DNA of 64,000 nt, from NCBI GenBank assembly GCA_964437825.1, contig CAYTIH010000004.1:1-64000 (forward strand). Reading direction: 5' to 3'. Within the stretch, counting starts at the first letter, position 1, and every line of letters starts with the position of its first letter. The notes under the pieces are model-generated. The model ran no database searches, was not told the DNA's origin, and was given only the letters and a program-made list of their open reading frames with translations. Source of the stretch: JBJFCE01 sp964437825 (lineage in GTDB: Bacteria > Bacillota > Clostridia > Lachnospirales > Lachnospiraceae). The position numbers were made by a program, and so were the translations under genes. Positions 17,102 to 27,366 of the stretch are shown one piece after another.

Positions 17102-18379
17102 ATGGAGAAAGTGATGAAAATAGCCGTGATCGGAGCCGGCGCAAGCGGACTGACCGCAGCCGTTACGGCGGCGGAGCAAGGCGCACAGGTTACCGTATAT
17201 GAGCATACTGCACAGGCCGGTAAGAAGCTGCTCATGACCGGAAACGGAAAATGCAATCTGACCAATCTGGATATCTCCGCAGAATGTTATCATACGGATT
17301 ATGAACCGAAAGCGGACAAAATCGGACAAATTCTGGAGAAATATCCGCCCCGGAAGATTATTCAATGGTTTGAAGCACACGGATTGCTGACCAGAAGCAA
17401 AAACGGTTATGTTTATCCTTATTGCGAGCAGGCATCCGCGGTTTTGAAAACCTTATTACATAGCTGTAAACAGTCAGGTGTGAAAATCAGATATCAATAT
17501 GACTGTTACAGGGATTTGAAACTGCAAAAAGAAAGCACAGACAGCCTCTCCGGGAAATTTCGTATCGGAAATGAAAGCTATGACCGAATCATACTGGCCT
17601 GCGGAGGAAAATCCTTTCGAAGCACCGGCTCCGACGGAAGCGGCTATGAGCTTGCGAAGCTGTTTGGACATCATGTGATAAAGCCGATGCCGGCATTGGT
17701 TCAGCTGCATACCGATCTGGCAAACTGGAAACTGCTTTCCGGAGTCCGGGCACAGGGGTGTGTCCGATTTGAAACGAAGGAAGATCAGCCGCAGAAAATT
17801 CCCCCGGAGCAGGGAGAAATCCAGTTCACCGAATACGGAATATCAGGAATTCCGGTTTTTCAGATCAGCCGGCATGTGATAAAAAGCGGTTTTGCAAATT
17901 TTCCCGTCGTAACGTTGGATTTGATGCCGGAATACTCTTTGGAGCAGGTTCGGACTATGCTTGTTGACCGAATAAGTCAATGTCAAAATCTGACGTTACC
18001 TGAAGCATTAACCGGAATCCTTCATGAAAAGCTGCTGGCTTATCTCCTTCAGGTTCTTAATTATTCCGAAATTACGATTCGTGAACTTGATCAAACCGGA
18101 AAAATACAGGAAGCGGCAGGCAGAATAGCCGGATATGTTAAGGAACTGAAGGTTCCGGTTACAGGAAGCCATAAGCTTGATGCTGCCCAGGTCACTCAAG
18201 GCGGGATACCGCTTCATGAAGTGGATGAACATTTACAGTCCAAATATGTAAAGGGGCTGTATTTTGCAGGCGAAATGCTGGATGTGGACGGTAAATGCGG
18301 CGGATATAATCTTCACTGGGCATGGGCAAGCGGCCGGTTGGCGGGAACTATCATACATGAAGGAGGTTATGGTTCATGA
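17102..18379 (+). CDS. HI0933/BaiN-like NAD(P)/FAD-dependent oxidoreductase
   Basis: This 425-residue flavoprotein has the dinucleotide motif VIGAGASGLTAA near residue 10, the family motif GKKLLMTGNGKCNLTN near 40, and the C-terminal GEMLDVDGKCGGYNLHWAWA that closes the FAD site. Members include BaiN of bile-acid-converting Clostridia, but most have no known substrate. The start is ATG 17102 behind GGAGAGG. A longer ORF into the previous gene has no ribosome site. Its stop overlaps the next flavoprotein start by four bases (ATGA), so the two reductases are made together. Confidence 0.85.
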   Translation: MEKVMKIAVIGAGASGLTAAVTAAEQGAQVTVYEHTAQAGKKLLMTGNGKCNLTNLDISAECYHTDYEPKADKIGQILEKYPPRKIIQWFEAHGLLTRSKNGYVYPYCEQASAVLKTLLHSCKQSGVKIRYQYDCYRDLKLQKESTDSLSGKFRIGNESYDRIILACGGKSFRSTGSDGSGYELAKLFGHHVIKPMPALVQLHTDLANWKLLSGVRAQGCVRFETKEDQPQKIPPEQGEIQFTEYGISGIPVFQISRHVIKSGFANFPVVTLDLMPEYSLEQVRTMLVDRISQCQNLTLPEALTGILHEKLLAYLLQVLNYSEITIRELDQTGKIQEAAGRIAGYVKELKVPVTGSHKLDAAQVTQGGIPLHEVDEHLQSKYVKGLYFAGEMLDVDGKCGGYNLHWAWASGRLAGTIIHEGGYGS

Positions 18380-20025
18380 TTAGAGTGAATCCGGTCAAAT
18401 GCAGACCGGAAACGATTTATGATCAAGACGGAAAGCTCAATCTTCATGAATTGAAGCGGGAAACCGCAAGGGTTTTAAAAATTTCCGCGGACCGGATCAA
18501 AGAGCTGAAGGTGACCAGGCGTTCCGTTGACGCCAGAAAGAAGCCGGACATTTTCTATATATTTGCTGTGGATGTTTCTCTTTCCGGTATCAGTGAGGAA
18601 CAGCTCTTGAAACGCTGTAAATCGGAAAAAGTATTCAAAAGCAATGATAAAAAATATGTATTTCCCGCATCGGGAGTAAAAAAGCTGACGGACAGGCCTG
18701 TGATCATTGGAATGGGGCCTGCGGGGCTTTTCTGCGCTTATGAGCTTGCACTGCACGGATACAGACCTGTCATACTCGAACGCGGAAGCTGTGTGGAGGA
18801 ACGTACCGGGGACATAGAAGCATTTTGGAATGACGGGCGCCTGAAAACCGATTCCAATGTGCAGTTCGGAGAGGGCGGAGCCGGCGCCTTTTCCGACGGA
18901 AAGCTGAATACCCTTGTCAAGGACAAGGACGGGAGAAACCATGAGGTTTTGAGAATCTTTCATCAGTTTGGCGGCTGTGAAGAAATCCTGTATGATCATA
19001 AACCGCATCTGGGTACGGATCTTCTTGTTACCATTGTTAAAAACATGCGGGAACGAATTCTTTCGCTGGGCGGTGAAATTCATTTTCATTCAAAGATGGT
19101 GGATTTTGAGACGAGCGCAGGCAGGGTCACAAAAGTGCTTACAGAGGACGGAAAGAGCTATCCGTGCGGCATTCTGGTGCTTGCCATCGGTCATAGCGCG
19201 AGGGATACCTTTGAAATGCTTTATGACAAACGGATTCCGATGGAAGCAAAGTCCTTCGCGGTGGGTCTGCGCGTGGAGCATTTGCAGGAGAACATCAACG
19301 TATCCCAATACGGAAGAAGGGATGCCGGAATTTTGGGCGCAGCCCCCTATAAGCTGACTGCAAAAGCCTCGGACGGACGCGGGGTGTATTCCTTTTGCAT
19401 GTGCCCCGGCGGGTATGTGATAAACGCTTCCTCCGAGCCCGGCAAAACGGCCGTAAACGGTATGAGTTATTCCGGGCGTGAGAGCCGGAATGCAAACAGT
19501 GCGATTATCGTCACGGTAACCCCCGAGGATTTTGAAGATACGCATCCGCTTGGAGGAGTCGCCTTTCAAAGACAGCTTGAGGAACGCGCCTATCAGATCG
19601 GGCAGGGTGCGGTTCCGGTATCGTACTATGATGATTTTCGCGAACAGGTGTTGCATATGCAGACACAGCCGGACACTGCGAAGCAAAGGGCTCGAAACAT
19701 CAAACCCTGCATCAAAGGAAAATACCGATTTGCAGAAGTTTCCAAAATTCTTCCGGAAGTGCTTTCAAAGGCATTGATTGAGGGAATGGAGCAATTTGAC
19801 CGCATGATTCCGGGTTTTGCAGGTGAGGATGTACTCGTGGAGGGCATAGAAAGCAGAACCTCATCCCCTGTCAGAATCATCAGAAATGAAGCGTGCAAGG
19901 GATGCTTTGAAAACCTGTATCCCTGCGGCGAAGGCGCAGGCTATGCGGGCGGCATTACCTCTGCGGCAATGGACGGAATGCGTGTTGCGGAAATGATCGC
20001 CTTAGAGTATACTTCTTTTGAATAG
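18376..20025 (+). CDS. FAD-dependent dehydrogenase (COG2509-like)
   Basis: The 549-residue flavoprotein has an N-terminal domain of about 90 residues and then VIIGMGPAGLFCAYELALHG, the dinucleotide-binding motif, near residue 110. FGEGGAGAFSDGKLNT and the C-terminal GEGAGYAGGITSAAMDGMRV are characteristic of the large uncharacterised COG2509 dehydrogenase group that is widespread in Clostridia. It is translationally coupled to the preceding flavoprotein and overlaps the proB ORF region by a few bases. No substrate is known. Confidence 0.85.
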   Translation: MIRVNPVKCRPETIYDQDGKLNLHELKRETARVLKISADRIKELKVTRRSVDARKKPDIFYIFAVDVSLSGISEEQLLKRCKSEKVFKSNDKKYVFPASGVKKLTDRPVIIGMGPAGLFCAYELALHGYRPVILERGSCVEERTGDIEAFWNDGRLKTDSNVQFGEGGAGAFSDGKLNTLVKDKDGRNHEVLRIFHQFGGCEEILYDHKPHLGTDLLVTIVKNMRERILSLGGEIHFHSKMVDFETSAGRVTKVLTEDGKSYPCGILVLAIGHSARDTFEMLYDKRIPMEAKSFAVGLRVEHLQENINVSQYGRRDAGILGAAPYKLTAKASDGRGVYSFCMCPGGYVINASSEPGKTAVNGMSYSGRESRNANSAIIVTVTPEDFEDTHPLGGVAFQRQLEERAYQIGQGAVPVSYYDDFREQVLHMQTQPDTAKQRARNIKPCIKGKYRFAEVSKILPEVLSKALIEGMEQFDRMIPGFAGEDVLVEGIESRTSSPVRIIRNEACKGCFENLYPCGEGAGYAGGITSAAMDGMRVAEMIALEYTSFE

Positions 20026-20047
20026 AGAATTTGTTACAGGAGTGATT

Positions 20048-20911
20048 ATGAATACATATAGAGAAGCAATCAAAGACAAAAAAAGAATTGTAATCAAGAT
20101 CGGCTCATCATCCTTGCAGCATCCCGAGACCGGGGATTTGGATTATATCAAAATGGAAGTTCTGGTCCGTGAATTATGCAATCTGAGAAATCAGGGCAGG
20201 GATGTTGTGCTTGTGACCTCCGGTGCGATTGCATGCGGTAAAAAAGCGGTTTCCATCAAAGATGGGAATCAGGGGGATAACCCGATTGCGGTCAAGCAGG
20301 CATGCGCCGCAATCGGTCAGGCCAGACTCATGATGACCTATCAGAAAATTTTTGCGGAATACAATCAGGTAACGGCGCAGATTCTGATGACCAAGAATAC
20401 CATTCTGGATAATCTGAACAGATTTAATGCAGCTAATACCTTTACCGAACTGCTAAAGTTGGGCGTCATACCCATTGTCAACGAAAATGATACTGTCGCC
20501 ACCTACGAAATCGAAATCGGCGATAATGATACCCTTTCCGCCATAGTAGCCGCCTTGATCGGTGCGGATTTACTGATCCTGTTATCCGATATTGACGGTT
20601 TTTACACGGACAATCCTCGTAAAAATCCGGATGCCAGATTTATACCGGTAGTGGAAAAGCTGGATGATGACATTATGCGGATGGGGAAACATGAGACAGG
20701 CAGTAATGTCGGTACCGGCGGAATGAACACCAAACTGGCAGCCGCCAGAATTGCCACTGCATCCGGCGCGGATATGATTATCGCAAACAGCAGTGATATC
20801 AGAATCATTCACAGAATTATGGACGGAAGGGACTATGGCACCATTTTTACCGCACATAAGGACGATGACTTTTATCTGAAAGATTTTGTGGAACATTTGC
20901 ATGACCAATGA
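20048..20911 (+). CDS. proB: Glutamate 5-kinase, short form without PUA domain
   Basis: The 287-residue enzyme phosphorylates glutamate in the first step of proline synthesis. KIGSSSL near residue 16 is the phosphate-binding start of the amino-acid kinase fold, and LLSDIDGFYTDNP with GTGGMNTKLAAA are the ProB signatures. The roughly 100-residue C-terminal PUA domain of the E. coli enzyme is absent, as in some bacteria. ATG 20048 follows CAGGAG with five bases of spacing; an in-frame GTG at 20042 is less likely. proA lies downstream after two small genes, so the pathway pair is in one cluster. Confidence 0.92.
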   Translation: MNTYREAIKDKKRIVIKIGSSSLQHPETGDLDYIKMEVLVRELCNLRNQGRDVVLVTSGAIACGKKAVSIKDGNQGDNPIAVKQACAAIGQARLMMTYQKIFAEYNQVTAQILMTKNTILDNLNRFNAANTFTELLKLGVIPIVNENDTVATYEIEIGDNDTLSAIVAALIGADLLILLSDIDGFYTDNPRKNPDARFIPVVEKLDDDIMRMGKHETGSNVGTGGMNTKLAAARIATASGADMIIANSSDIRIIHRIMDGRDYGTIFTAHKDDDFYLKDFVEHLHDQ

Positions 20912-20927
20912 CGAAACGGAGATTTCT

Positions 20928-21149
20928 ATGAAAGTAGAAGAATTAATCAAAAGAATTAATGAGCTATATCACAAATCCAAGGCAGAGGGCTTAAACGAAG
21001 AAGAAAAAGCAGAGCAGGCAAGACTCAGGCAGGAATACATTCAAAATATCAAAGCCAATGTGAGGGCGCAGCTGAATCAGATTTCCATTCAGAATGAAGA
21101 CGGAACCGTAACGAATCTTGGGGATCAATATGGACATGGAATGCACTGA
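20928..21149 (+). CDS. DUF896 family protein (YnzC-like)
   Basis: This 73-residue, helical, highly charged protein reads MKVEELIKRINELYHKSKAE and ends with TVTNLGDQYGHG. The family is small, cytoplasmic and common in Firmicutes, with no established function. An ACGGAG ribosome site sets the ATG at 20928; the longer in-frame extension into proB is not credible. It overlaps the 5' part of the next gene by 20 bases. Confidence 0.88.
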   Translation: MKVEELIKRINELYHKSKAEGLNEEEKAEQARLRQEYIQNIKANVRAQLNQISIQNEDGTVTNLGDQYGHGMH

Positions 21150-21708
21150 GCTCAAAAAGCAAATCAGACAGAGGGCACTGTCCCGAAGAGATCGGCTGCC
21201 GGCGCAAATTCGGGCGCAAAAGAGCGGACAAATCGTGCAGCGCCTTTTACAGACAGAATACTATCAAAACTGCAGCGCACTCTTTTGTTATCTTTCTTTT
21301 CGCAGTGAGGTTGAAACCGCCGCTCTGATTTTGCAGGCAATCAAGGACCAAAAAACAGTGGCCTGTCCCCGCGTAACGGATCCTAAGCAGAAGGAAATGG
21401 AATTTTTTGAGATTCATGATTTTGCAGACTGCACAATCGGACATTACGGAATCCGGGAGCCGGAAGCTCACTGCAGGCATATCCTGCCGGAGCCTTCCGG
21501 GGCTCTGATGATCGTACCCGGCAGCTGCTTTCACAAAACCAAACGCAGAATCGGATACGGCGGCGGCTATTATGACAGATATCTTGCCGCACATCCCGTA
21601 AAATCCGTCGGATTATTCTTTGACTGCCAGGAAGAAGATATGATACCATGTGATCAGTACGATCAAAGCATGGATATCATTATTACGGAATCTGTAATAC
21701 TATTCTGA
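21130..21708 (+). CDS. 5-formyltetrahydrofolate cyclo-ligase
   Basis: The 192-residue enzyme converts 5-formyl-THF to 5,10-methenyl-THF with ATP, recycling a storage or inhibitory folate. The N-terminal KKQIRQRALSRRDRL, the central CYLSFRSEVET and the C-terminal RIGYGGGYYDRYL (folate/ATP loop) are the family landmarks. The start at ATG 21130 is preceded by GGGG; another ATG follows two codons later. It lies between DUF896 and proA. Confidence 0.9.
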   Translation: MDMECTELKKQIRQRALSRRDRLPAQIRAQKSGQIVQRLLQTEYYQNCSALFCYLSFRSEVETAALILQAIKDQKTVACPRVTDPKQKEMEFFEIHDFADCTIGHYGIREPEAHCRHILPEPSGALMIVPGSCFHKTKRRIGYGGGYYDRYLAAHPVKSVGLFFDCQEEDMIPCDQYDQSMDIIITESVILF

Positions 21709-21804
21709 TCCCAAACCCGATGTCCCAAATCGGATATTCCCAAATCGCGAAGGATCGCCGTTATCATCGGGGTATCACACAGGAATGCATAGGAAAGGAA
21801 CACA

Positions 21805-23052
21805 ATGAGCGAATTAGAAGAAATCGGAAAAAAGGTCGTACAGGCCAAATATGAAATACAAAAGCTGTCAACGGCGAAAAAGGATCAGGCGCTTTTGGCA
21901 GTTGCAAAAAAGCTTTTGGAAGATACGGAATATATTATCAGCCAAAATAAAACGGATATGGACGCCGCTGCCGGGAAGGGAATGCATCCGGGAATGCTGG
22001 ATCGTCTCAAACTGACCGCAGAGCGGATCAAGGCCATGGCGGAGGGGCTTGTGCAAATTACAGAGCTCCCTGATCCGGTCGGAATCGTGCTGGAACAATT
22101 CGACAGACCAAACGGCTTAAAGCTGAAAAAGGTCAGCGTACCGCTTGGAGTCATCGGCATTATTTACGAATCAAGGCCCAATGTTACGGCTGATGCCTTC
22201 GGCCTGTGCTTCAAAGCAGGCAATGCCGTGATTTTAAAGGGCGGCTCCGATGCCATTCATTCCAATGCCGCCATTACGCAAAGCATACGCAGCGCATTGA
22301 AGGAATGCGGGATATCGGAGGACGCCATTTCTCTGATTCATTCAACGGACAGAGAAGTGACAGCGCAGTTTATGAAGCTCAAGCAATATGTGGACGTTCT
22401 GATTCCCCGAGGCGGCGCAGGACTGATCCGCGCCGTTGTGGAAGGCGCCAGCATTCCGGTCATTGAGACAGGTACCGGAAACTGCCATATCTATGTGGAC
22501 AAGGATGCCGATCAGGAAAAGGCCATTCCCATTATCATCAATGCAAAGACTCAGAGAATCGGGGTATGCAATGCCTGCGAGTCCCTGGTAATCCATAAAG
22601 AAATTGAAGATGCCTTTTTACCTAAACTTGCAAAGGCTTTAAGGGAAAAGCAGGTTGAAATCCGTGCGGATGAGGCCGCAAAAAGTGTAATAGGAGCATG
22701 TACGCCGGCTACGGATGAGGATTTCGGCACCGAGTATCTGGATTATATCATTTCGATCAAAACAGTCGGCTCTGTAGAGGAAGCGATTTCACACATCAAT
22801 CGTTACAACACGGGACATTCCGATGCCATTATTACAGAAAACGAATCGACTGCAGAGAAGTTCTTAAATCAGGTGGATTCCGCCTGCGTTTACGTGAATG
22901 CGTCCACGCGCTTTACGGACGGCTTTGAATTCGGCTTTGGCGCGGAGATCGGAATTTCCACGCAAAAGCTCCATGCAAGAGGTCCTATGGGCTTAAGGGA
23001 ACTGACCACCTACAAATATCAGATTTTGGGCAGCGGTCAAATCCGCGGCTAA
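21805..23052 (+). CDS. proA: Glutamate-5-semialdehyde dehydrogenase (gamma-glutamyl phosphate reductase)
   Basis: The 415-residue NADPH enzyme reduces gamma-glutamyl phosphate to glutamate semialdehyde, the second step of proline synthesis. VPLGVIGIIYESRPNVT and the catalytic-cysteine region KTQRIGVCNACESLVIH are typical of ProA, as is the closing HARGPMGLRELTTYKY. AGGAAAGGAA precedes the ATG. The roughly 100-base gap before it contains three short copies of CCCAAA(T/C)CG, which are not otherwise explained. Confidence 0.93.
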   Translation: MSELEEIGKKVVQAKYEIQKLSTAKKDQALLAVAKKLLEDTEYIISQNKTDMDAAAGKGMHPGMLDRLKLTAERIKAMAEGLVQITELPDPVGIVLEQFDRPNGLKLKKVSVPLGVIGIIYESRPNVTADAFGLCFKAGNAVILKGGSDAIHSNAAITQSIRSALKECGISEDAISLIHSTDREVTAQFMKLKQYVDVLIPRGGAGLIRAVVEGASIPVIETGTGNCHIYVDKDADQEKAIPIIINAKTQRIGVCNACESLVIHKEIEDAFLPKLAKALREKQVEIRADEAAKSVIGACTPATDEDFGTEYLDYIISIKTVGSVEEAISHINRYNTGHSDAIITENESTAEKFLNQVDSACVYVNASTRFTDGFEFGFGAEIGISTQKLHARGPMGLRELTTYKYQILGSGQIRG

Positions 23053-23140
23053 ACGAATCGGATGAATCCATTGTAAATTAACCGGACGGTAAATATAAAT
23101 ATCGAAGCGGCCTAAAACACAGCTTCGGATCGGAGATGAA

Positions 23141-24580
23141 ATGAACCCCATCAATCAGGAGAACCAACACGAAACGGAAACGGAGCGTCAGTATTCATAT
23201 ATACAGCAGGCAAAAGAATTCGTCTTGAAAGAAGAAGAACGGTTAGGACGCCGCCCAACCTGCGCAGTCATTACCTTCGGCTGTCAGATGAACGCAAGGG
23301 ATTCCGAGAAACTGGAAGGTATTTTAAAAGAAATCGGATATGAGTGCAGTGACAATGAAGAAGCGGATTTCGTCATTTATAATACCTGTACGGTGCGTGA
23401 TAACGCCAACCAAAGAGTATACGGCAGACTGGGATTTGTAGGCAGTATGAAGAAAAAAAATCCGCACAAGAAAATTGCTCTGTGCGGATGTATGATGCAG
23501 GAAGAAACGGTCATTGAGAAAATCAAACAGAGCTATCATTTTGTGGACTTGATCTTCGGAACACATAATATTTTTAAATTTGCGGAGCTTTTAGTAGCCA
23601 TGTATCAGTCTGACCGAATGATTATTGATATCTGGAAGGACACGGACCAGATTGTGGAAAATCTCCCTGTCAGCAGGAAATATTCCTTTAAATCCGGTAT
23701 TAATATTATGTTCGGCTGCAATAACTTCTGCAGCTATTGCATTGTGCCCTATGTCAGAGGACGGGAACGAAGCAGGGAACCGGTTGAAATCATCAGAGAA
23801 GTTGAGCGCCTTGCAGCAGACGGCGTTAAGGAAGTCATGCTGCTTGGTCAGAATGTCAATTCCTACGGAAAAAATCTGGATGTACCGATGAACTTCGCAC
23901 AGCTGCTGCAAGAGGTTGAAAAAGTGTCCGGAATTGAAAGAATCCGTTTTATGACCTCCCATCCTAAGGATCTGTCCGATGAACTGATTCAGGTTATGAA
24001 GGAGTCAAAGAAAATCTGCAGACATCTTCACCTGCCGCTTCAGTCAGGTTCCAGCAGAATTCTGACACAAATGAACCGCAGATACACCAAGGAACAATAT
24101 CTGTCGCTTGCGCTGAAAATCCGTAAGGAGATTCCGGATATTGCGCTTTCTACGGATATTATCGTTGGCTTCCCGGGGGAAACGCCCAATGATGTGGACG
24201 ATACCATTGATGTCATCAGACAGGTGCAATTTGATCATGCGTTTACCTTTATTTACAGTAAACGTACCGGAACACAGGCGGCAGCGATGGAGAATCAAAT
24301 TCCCGAGAGCGAAGTAAAGCTTCAATTTGACAGAGTTCTCAAAACGGTTCAGGAAACGGCAAGAGCACAGGTTCAAAAATGGCAGGGAATGGTTCTGCCC
24401 ACACTGGTGGAAGAAATAAACGAGCAGGATGAAACGCTTGTTACCGGAAGACTTTCCAATAATACCATTGTTCATTTTAAAGGGACAGCGGATATGATCG
24501 GACAGATTCTTCCTGTTAAACTTACCAAATGTCAGGGCTTTTATTATCTCGGAGAAGCCATGCCGGAAAATAAGTTATAA
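23141..24580 (+). CDS. miaB: tRNA-2-methylthio-N6-dimethylallyladenosine synthase
   Basis: The 479-residue radical SAM methylthiotransferase adds a methylthio group to i6A37 of tRNA. An MTTase domain with cysteines in FGCQMNARDSEKL, YNTCTVRDNA and LCGCMMQEE binds one cluster. The radical SAM CNNFCSYCIVPYVRGRE (C-x3-C-x2-C) binds the second, and a TRAM domain ends the protein. The substrate modification is made by MiaA, whose gene lies 6 kb downstream in the same cluster. AGATGAAATG provides a weak ribosome site. Family assignment is firm. Confidence 0.95.
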   Translation: MNPINQENQHETETERQYSYIQQAKEFVLKEEERLGRRPTCAVITFGCQMNARDSEKLEGILKEIGYECSDNEEADFVIYNTCTVRDNANQRVYGRLGFVGSMKKKNPHKKIALCGCMMQEETVIEKIKQSYHFVDLIFGTHNIFKFAELLVAMYQSDRMIIDIWKDTDQIVENLPVSRKYSFKSGINIMFGCNNFCSYCIVPYVRGRERSREPVEIIREVERLAADGVKEVMLLGQNVNSYGKNLDVPMNFAQLLQEVEKVSGIERIRFMTSHPKDLSDELIQVMKESKKICRHLHLPLQSGSSRILTQMNRRYTKEQYLSLALKIRKEIPDIALSTDIIVGFPGETPNDVDDTIDVIRQVQFDHAFTFIYSKRTGTQAAAMENQIPESEVKLQFDRVLKTVQETARAQVQKWQGMVLPTLVEEINEQDETLVTGRLSNNTIVHFKGTADMIGQILPVKLTKCQGFYYLGEAMPENKL

Positions 24581-24654
24581 AACGAATGAAATAGTTGATA
24601 ACGGTCTTTCCCGGAAAACGAATGTATTTATGCAAGACGGAGGGACTGCGTATC

Positions 24655-27327
24655 ATGCAGAAAGGATTGGCTGATAACATGTCTGAATTATCACCAATGA
24701 TGCAGCATTATTTAGATACAAAGGAAAAATATAAGGATTGTATTCTTTTTTACCGATTAGGTGATTTTTATGAAATGTTCTTTGACGATGCGATTACCGT
24801 ATCCAAAGAACTGGAAATTACGCTGACAGGAAAGCAATGCGGTCTGGAAGAACGGGCGCCCATGTGCGGCATTCCCTACCACGCCGTGGACAATTATCTG
24901 AACCGACTGGTTGCAAAGGGATACAAAATAGCCATTTGCGAACAGTTAGAGGATCCCAAGCTTGCCAAGGGAATGGTGAAGCGCGATGTTATCAGAATTG
25001 TCACTCCCGGCACCAATGTGGAGAACCAGTCCATAGATGAAGGAAAAAACAATTATCTGATGTCGGTTGTTTATCTGCAAACGAGCATCGGAATTTCCGT
25101 TGTGGATGTTTCTACGGGCGATTACTTTCTGACCGAAGTGGAAGACAGCAGGAAGCTTCTGGATGAGATCAGTAAATACCATCCCTCCGAGATCATCTGT
25201 AACGAAGCTTTTCTGCTGAGCGGAATCGACGTTGAAGACTTACGGAGCAGACTGCATATTTGCATCAACCAGTTGGAACCGTGGTATTTCGATGATACCG
25301 CCTGCAAAAAGGCGCTAATGAAGCATTTTAAGGTAAATGTGCTGACCGGACTTGGCATAGAGGATTTTCCAAACGGTATGATTGCCGCCGGAGCCGTTAT
25401 GCTGTATCTGAATGAGACGCAGAAGATTTCGCTTGCGCATATTACTCATTTATATCCGTATCTGACCAGTAAATACATGCTGCTTGACAGCTCCACAAGG
25501 AGAAATCTGGAGCTGACGGAAACACTGCGCGAGAAAACCAAGCGCGGGAGTCTTTTATGGGTACTTGACAAGACCAAAACAGCCATGGGTGCCAGAACGC
25601 TCAGAAGCTATATTGAACAGCCCTTAATCGATAAAAATGATATTGAAAAAAGACTGAATGCAGTTTCGCAGCTCTGTCAGGACCCTGTAGCAAGGGATGA
25701 AATCAGAGAGTATTTAAATCCCATCTATGATCTGGAACGGCTGCTGGGCCGCGTCAGTTATCAGACCGCCAATCCCAGAGACCTGATTGCATTCCGCAAT
25801 TCTTTAAGCATGCTTCCGGGAATCAAGATCGTTTTGTCCGGCTTTTCGGACCGGATGCTGTCGGAACTGAATCAGGACATTGATCCGCTCGAGGATGTCT
25901 GCCGTCTGATCGAGGATTCCATCGATGATGATGAGCCTCCCGTTACGATCCGTGAAGGCGGCATCATCAAAACCGGTTTTGACGAAGACATTGACAGGTT
26001 CAGACAGGCCAAGACAGACGGAAAGAGCTGGCTTGCAAAGCTGGAAAACGAGGACAGGGAAAGAACCGGAATTAAAAATCTGAAAATCAAATATAACAAG
26101 GTATTCGGCTACTATTTTGAAGTAACGAATTCCTTTAAAAATCTGGTTCCTGACGATTATATCAGGAAGCAGACCCTGACCGGAGCGGAACGTTATACCA
26201 CGCCGAAGCTGAAGGAGCTTGAGGATACCATTTTAAATGCAGAGGATAAGCTGTATACTCTGGAATATGATATGTTCTGCAAAATCAGGGATACCATTGC
26301 CACGGAGCTTGAACGGATCCAGAAAACGGCAAAAGCAATCGCCAGACTCGATGTTTTCTGTTCCCTGTCCCTTGTTGCAGAGAGAAACCGCTATGTCAGA
26401 CCCAATATCAACGAAAAAGGGATCATTGATATCAAGGCCGGCAGACATCCTGTGGTAGAGCAGATGATCGATCATGATATGTTCGTATCCAACGATACCT
26501 ATCTTGACAATCAGAAGCATTGCGTTTCGGTAATTACAGGGCCTAATATGGCCGGAAAATCCACCTATATGCGTCAGACCGCCCTGATCGTTCTGATGGC
26601 ACAGATCGGCTCCTTTGTGCCTGCCGCAAGCGCGGATATCGGTCTGGTGGACAGAATTTTTACCAGGGTGGGCGCCTCCGATGATTTGGCCTCCGGCCAG
26701 AGCACCTTCATGGTGGAAATGAATGAGGTAGCCAATATTCTGCGTAACGCCACATCCAAATCCCTGCTGGTGCTTGATGAAATCGGACGCGGAACCTCAA
26801 CCTTTGACGGTCTGTCCATTGCATGGGCTGTTATCGAACACATCAGTAACAAGAAAATTCTGGGCGCTAAGACACTGTTTGCCACCCATTATCATGAGCT
26901 GACAGAGCTGGAAGGCAAGATCAGCAATGTCAACAATTACTGTATTGCCGTCAAAGAAAAAGGCGATGATATTGTTTTTTTGCGAAAAATTATCAAAGGC
27001 GGCGCGGACAGAAGCTACGGCATTCAGGTTGCAAAGCTGGCCGGCGTACCGGACATGGTCATCGACAGGGCAAAAGAAATTGCAAAACAGCTCAGCGACA
27101 ATGATATTACGGAAAAGGTCCAAAGTATTGCGATAGAAAATAAGCCGGATAAAAAGAAAGCGGTTCACTATGACGAAGTGGATCTATCGCAGATGTCTCT
27201 ATTCGATACGGTTAAGGATGAGGATGTACTTAAGGAACTGAAGGAGATTGATATTACGAATCTGACGCCGCTCGATGCACTGAACACATTATACAAATTA
27301 CAAAACATGTTAAAAAACCGCTGGTAA
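24655..27327 (+). CDS. mutS: DNA mismatch repair protein MutS
   Basis: The 890-residue mismatch sensor has the mismatch-binding FYEMF motif near the N-terminus (YRLGDFYEMFFDDA), clamp and lever domains, then the ATPase with Walker A GPNMAGKSTYMRQ near 628, LDEIGRGTSTFDG near 705 and the FATHYHELTELE histidine motif. The ATG at 24655 follows GGAGGGA; the ORF upstream of it has no ribosome site. It is followed by a membrane BNR protein and then mutL. Confidence 0.95.
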   Translation: MQKGLADNMSELSPMMQHYLDTKEKYKDCILFYRLGDFYEMFFDDAITVSKELEITLTGKQCGLEERAPMCGIPYHAVDNYLNRLVAKGYKIAICEQLEDPKLAKGMVKRDVIRIVTPGTNVENQSIDEGKNNYLMSVVYLQTSIGISVVDVSTGDYFLTEVEDSRKLLDEISKYHPSEIICNEAFLLSGIDVEDLRSRLHICINQLEPWYFDDTACKKALMKHFKVNVLTGLGIEDFPNGMIAAGAVMLYLNETQKISLAHITHLYPYLTSKYMLLDSSTRRNLELTETLREKTKRGSLLWVLDKTKTAMGARTLRSYIEQPLIDKNDIEKRLNAVSQLCQDPVARDEIREYLNPIYDLERLLGRVSYQTANPRDLIAFRNSLSMLPGIKIVLSGFSDRMLSELNQDIDPLEDVCRLIEDSIDDDEPPVTIREGGIIKTGFDEDIDRFRQAKTDGKSWLAKLENEDRERTGIKNLKIKYNKVFGYYFEVTNSFKNLVPDDYIRKQTLTGAERYTTPKLKELEDTILNAEDKLYTLEYDMFCKIRDTIATELERIQKTAKAIARLDVFCSLSLVAERNRYVRPNINEKGIIDIKAGRHPVVEQMIDHDMFVSNDTYLDNQKHCVSVITGPNMAGKSTYMRQTALIVLMAQIGSFVPAASADIGLVDRIFTRVGASDDLASGQSTFMVEMNEVANILRNATSKSLLVLDEIGRGTSTFDGLSIAWAVIEHISNKKILGAKTLFATHYHELTELEGKISNVNNYCIAVKEKGDDIVFLRKIIKGGADRSYGIQVAKLAGVPDMVIDRAKEIAKQLSDNDITEKVQSIAIENKPDKKKAVHYDEVDLSQMSLFDTVKDEDVLKELKEIDITNLTPLDALNTLYKLQNMLKNRW

Positions 27328-27366
27328 CAATTGGGACGCTTCATCTTTGGAAAAGAGGGAATCCGC

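Noticed and set aside
23053..23140. CGAAGC/GCTTCG hairpin between proA and miaB
   Set aside because: The six-base stem has a 13-base loop and no T tract, too weak for a terminator.
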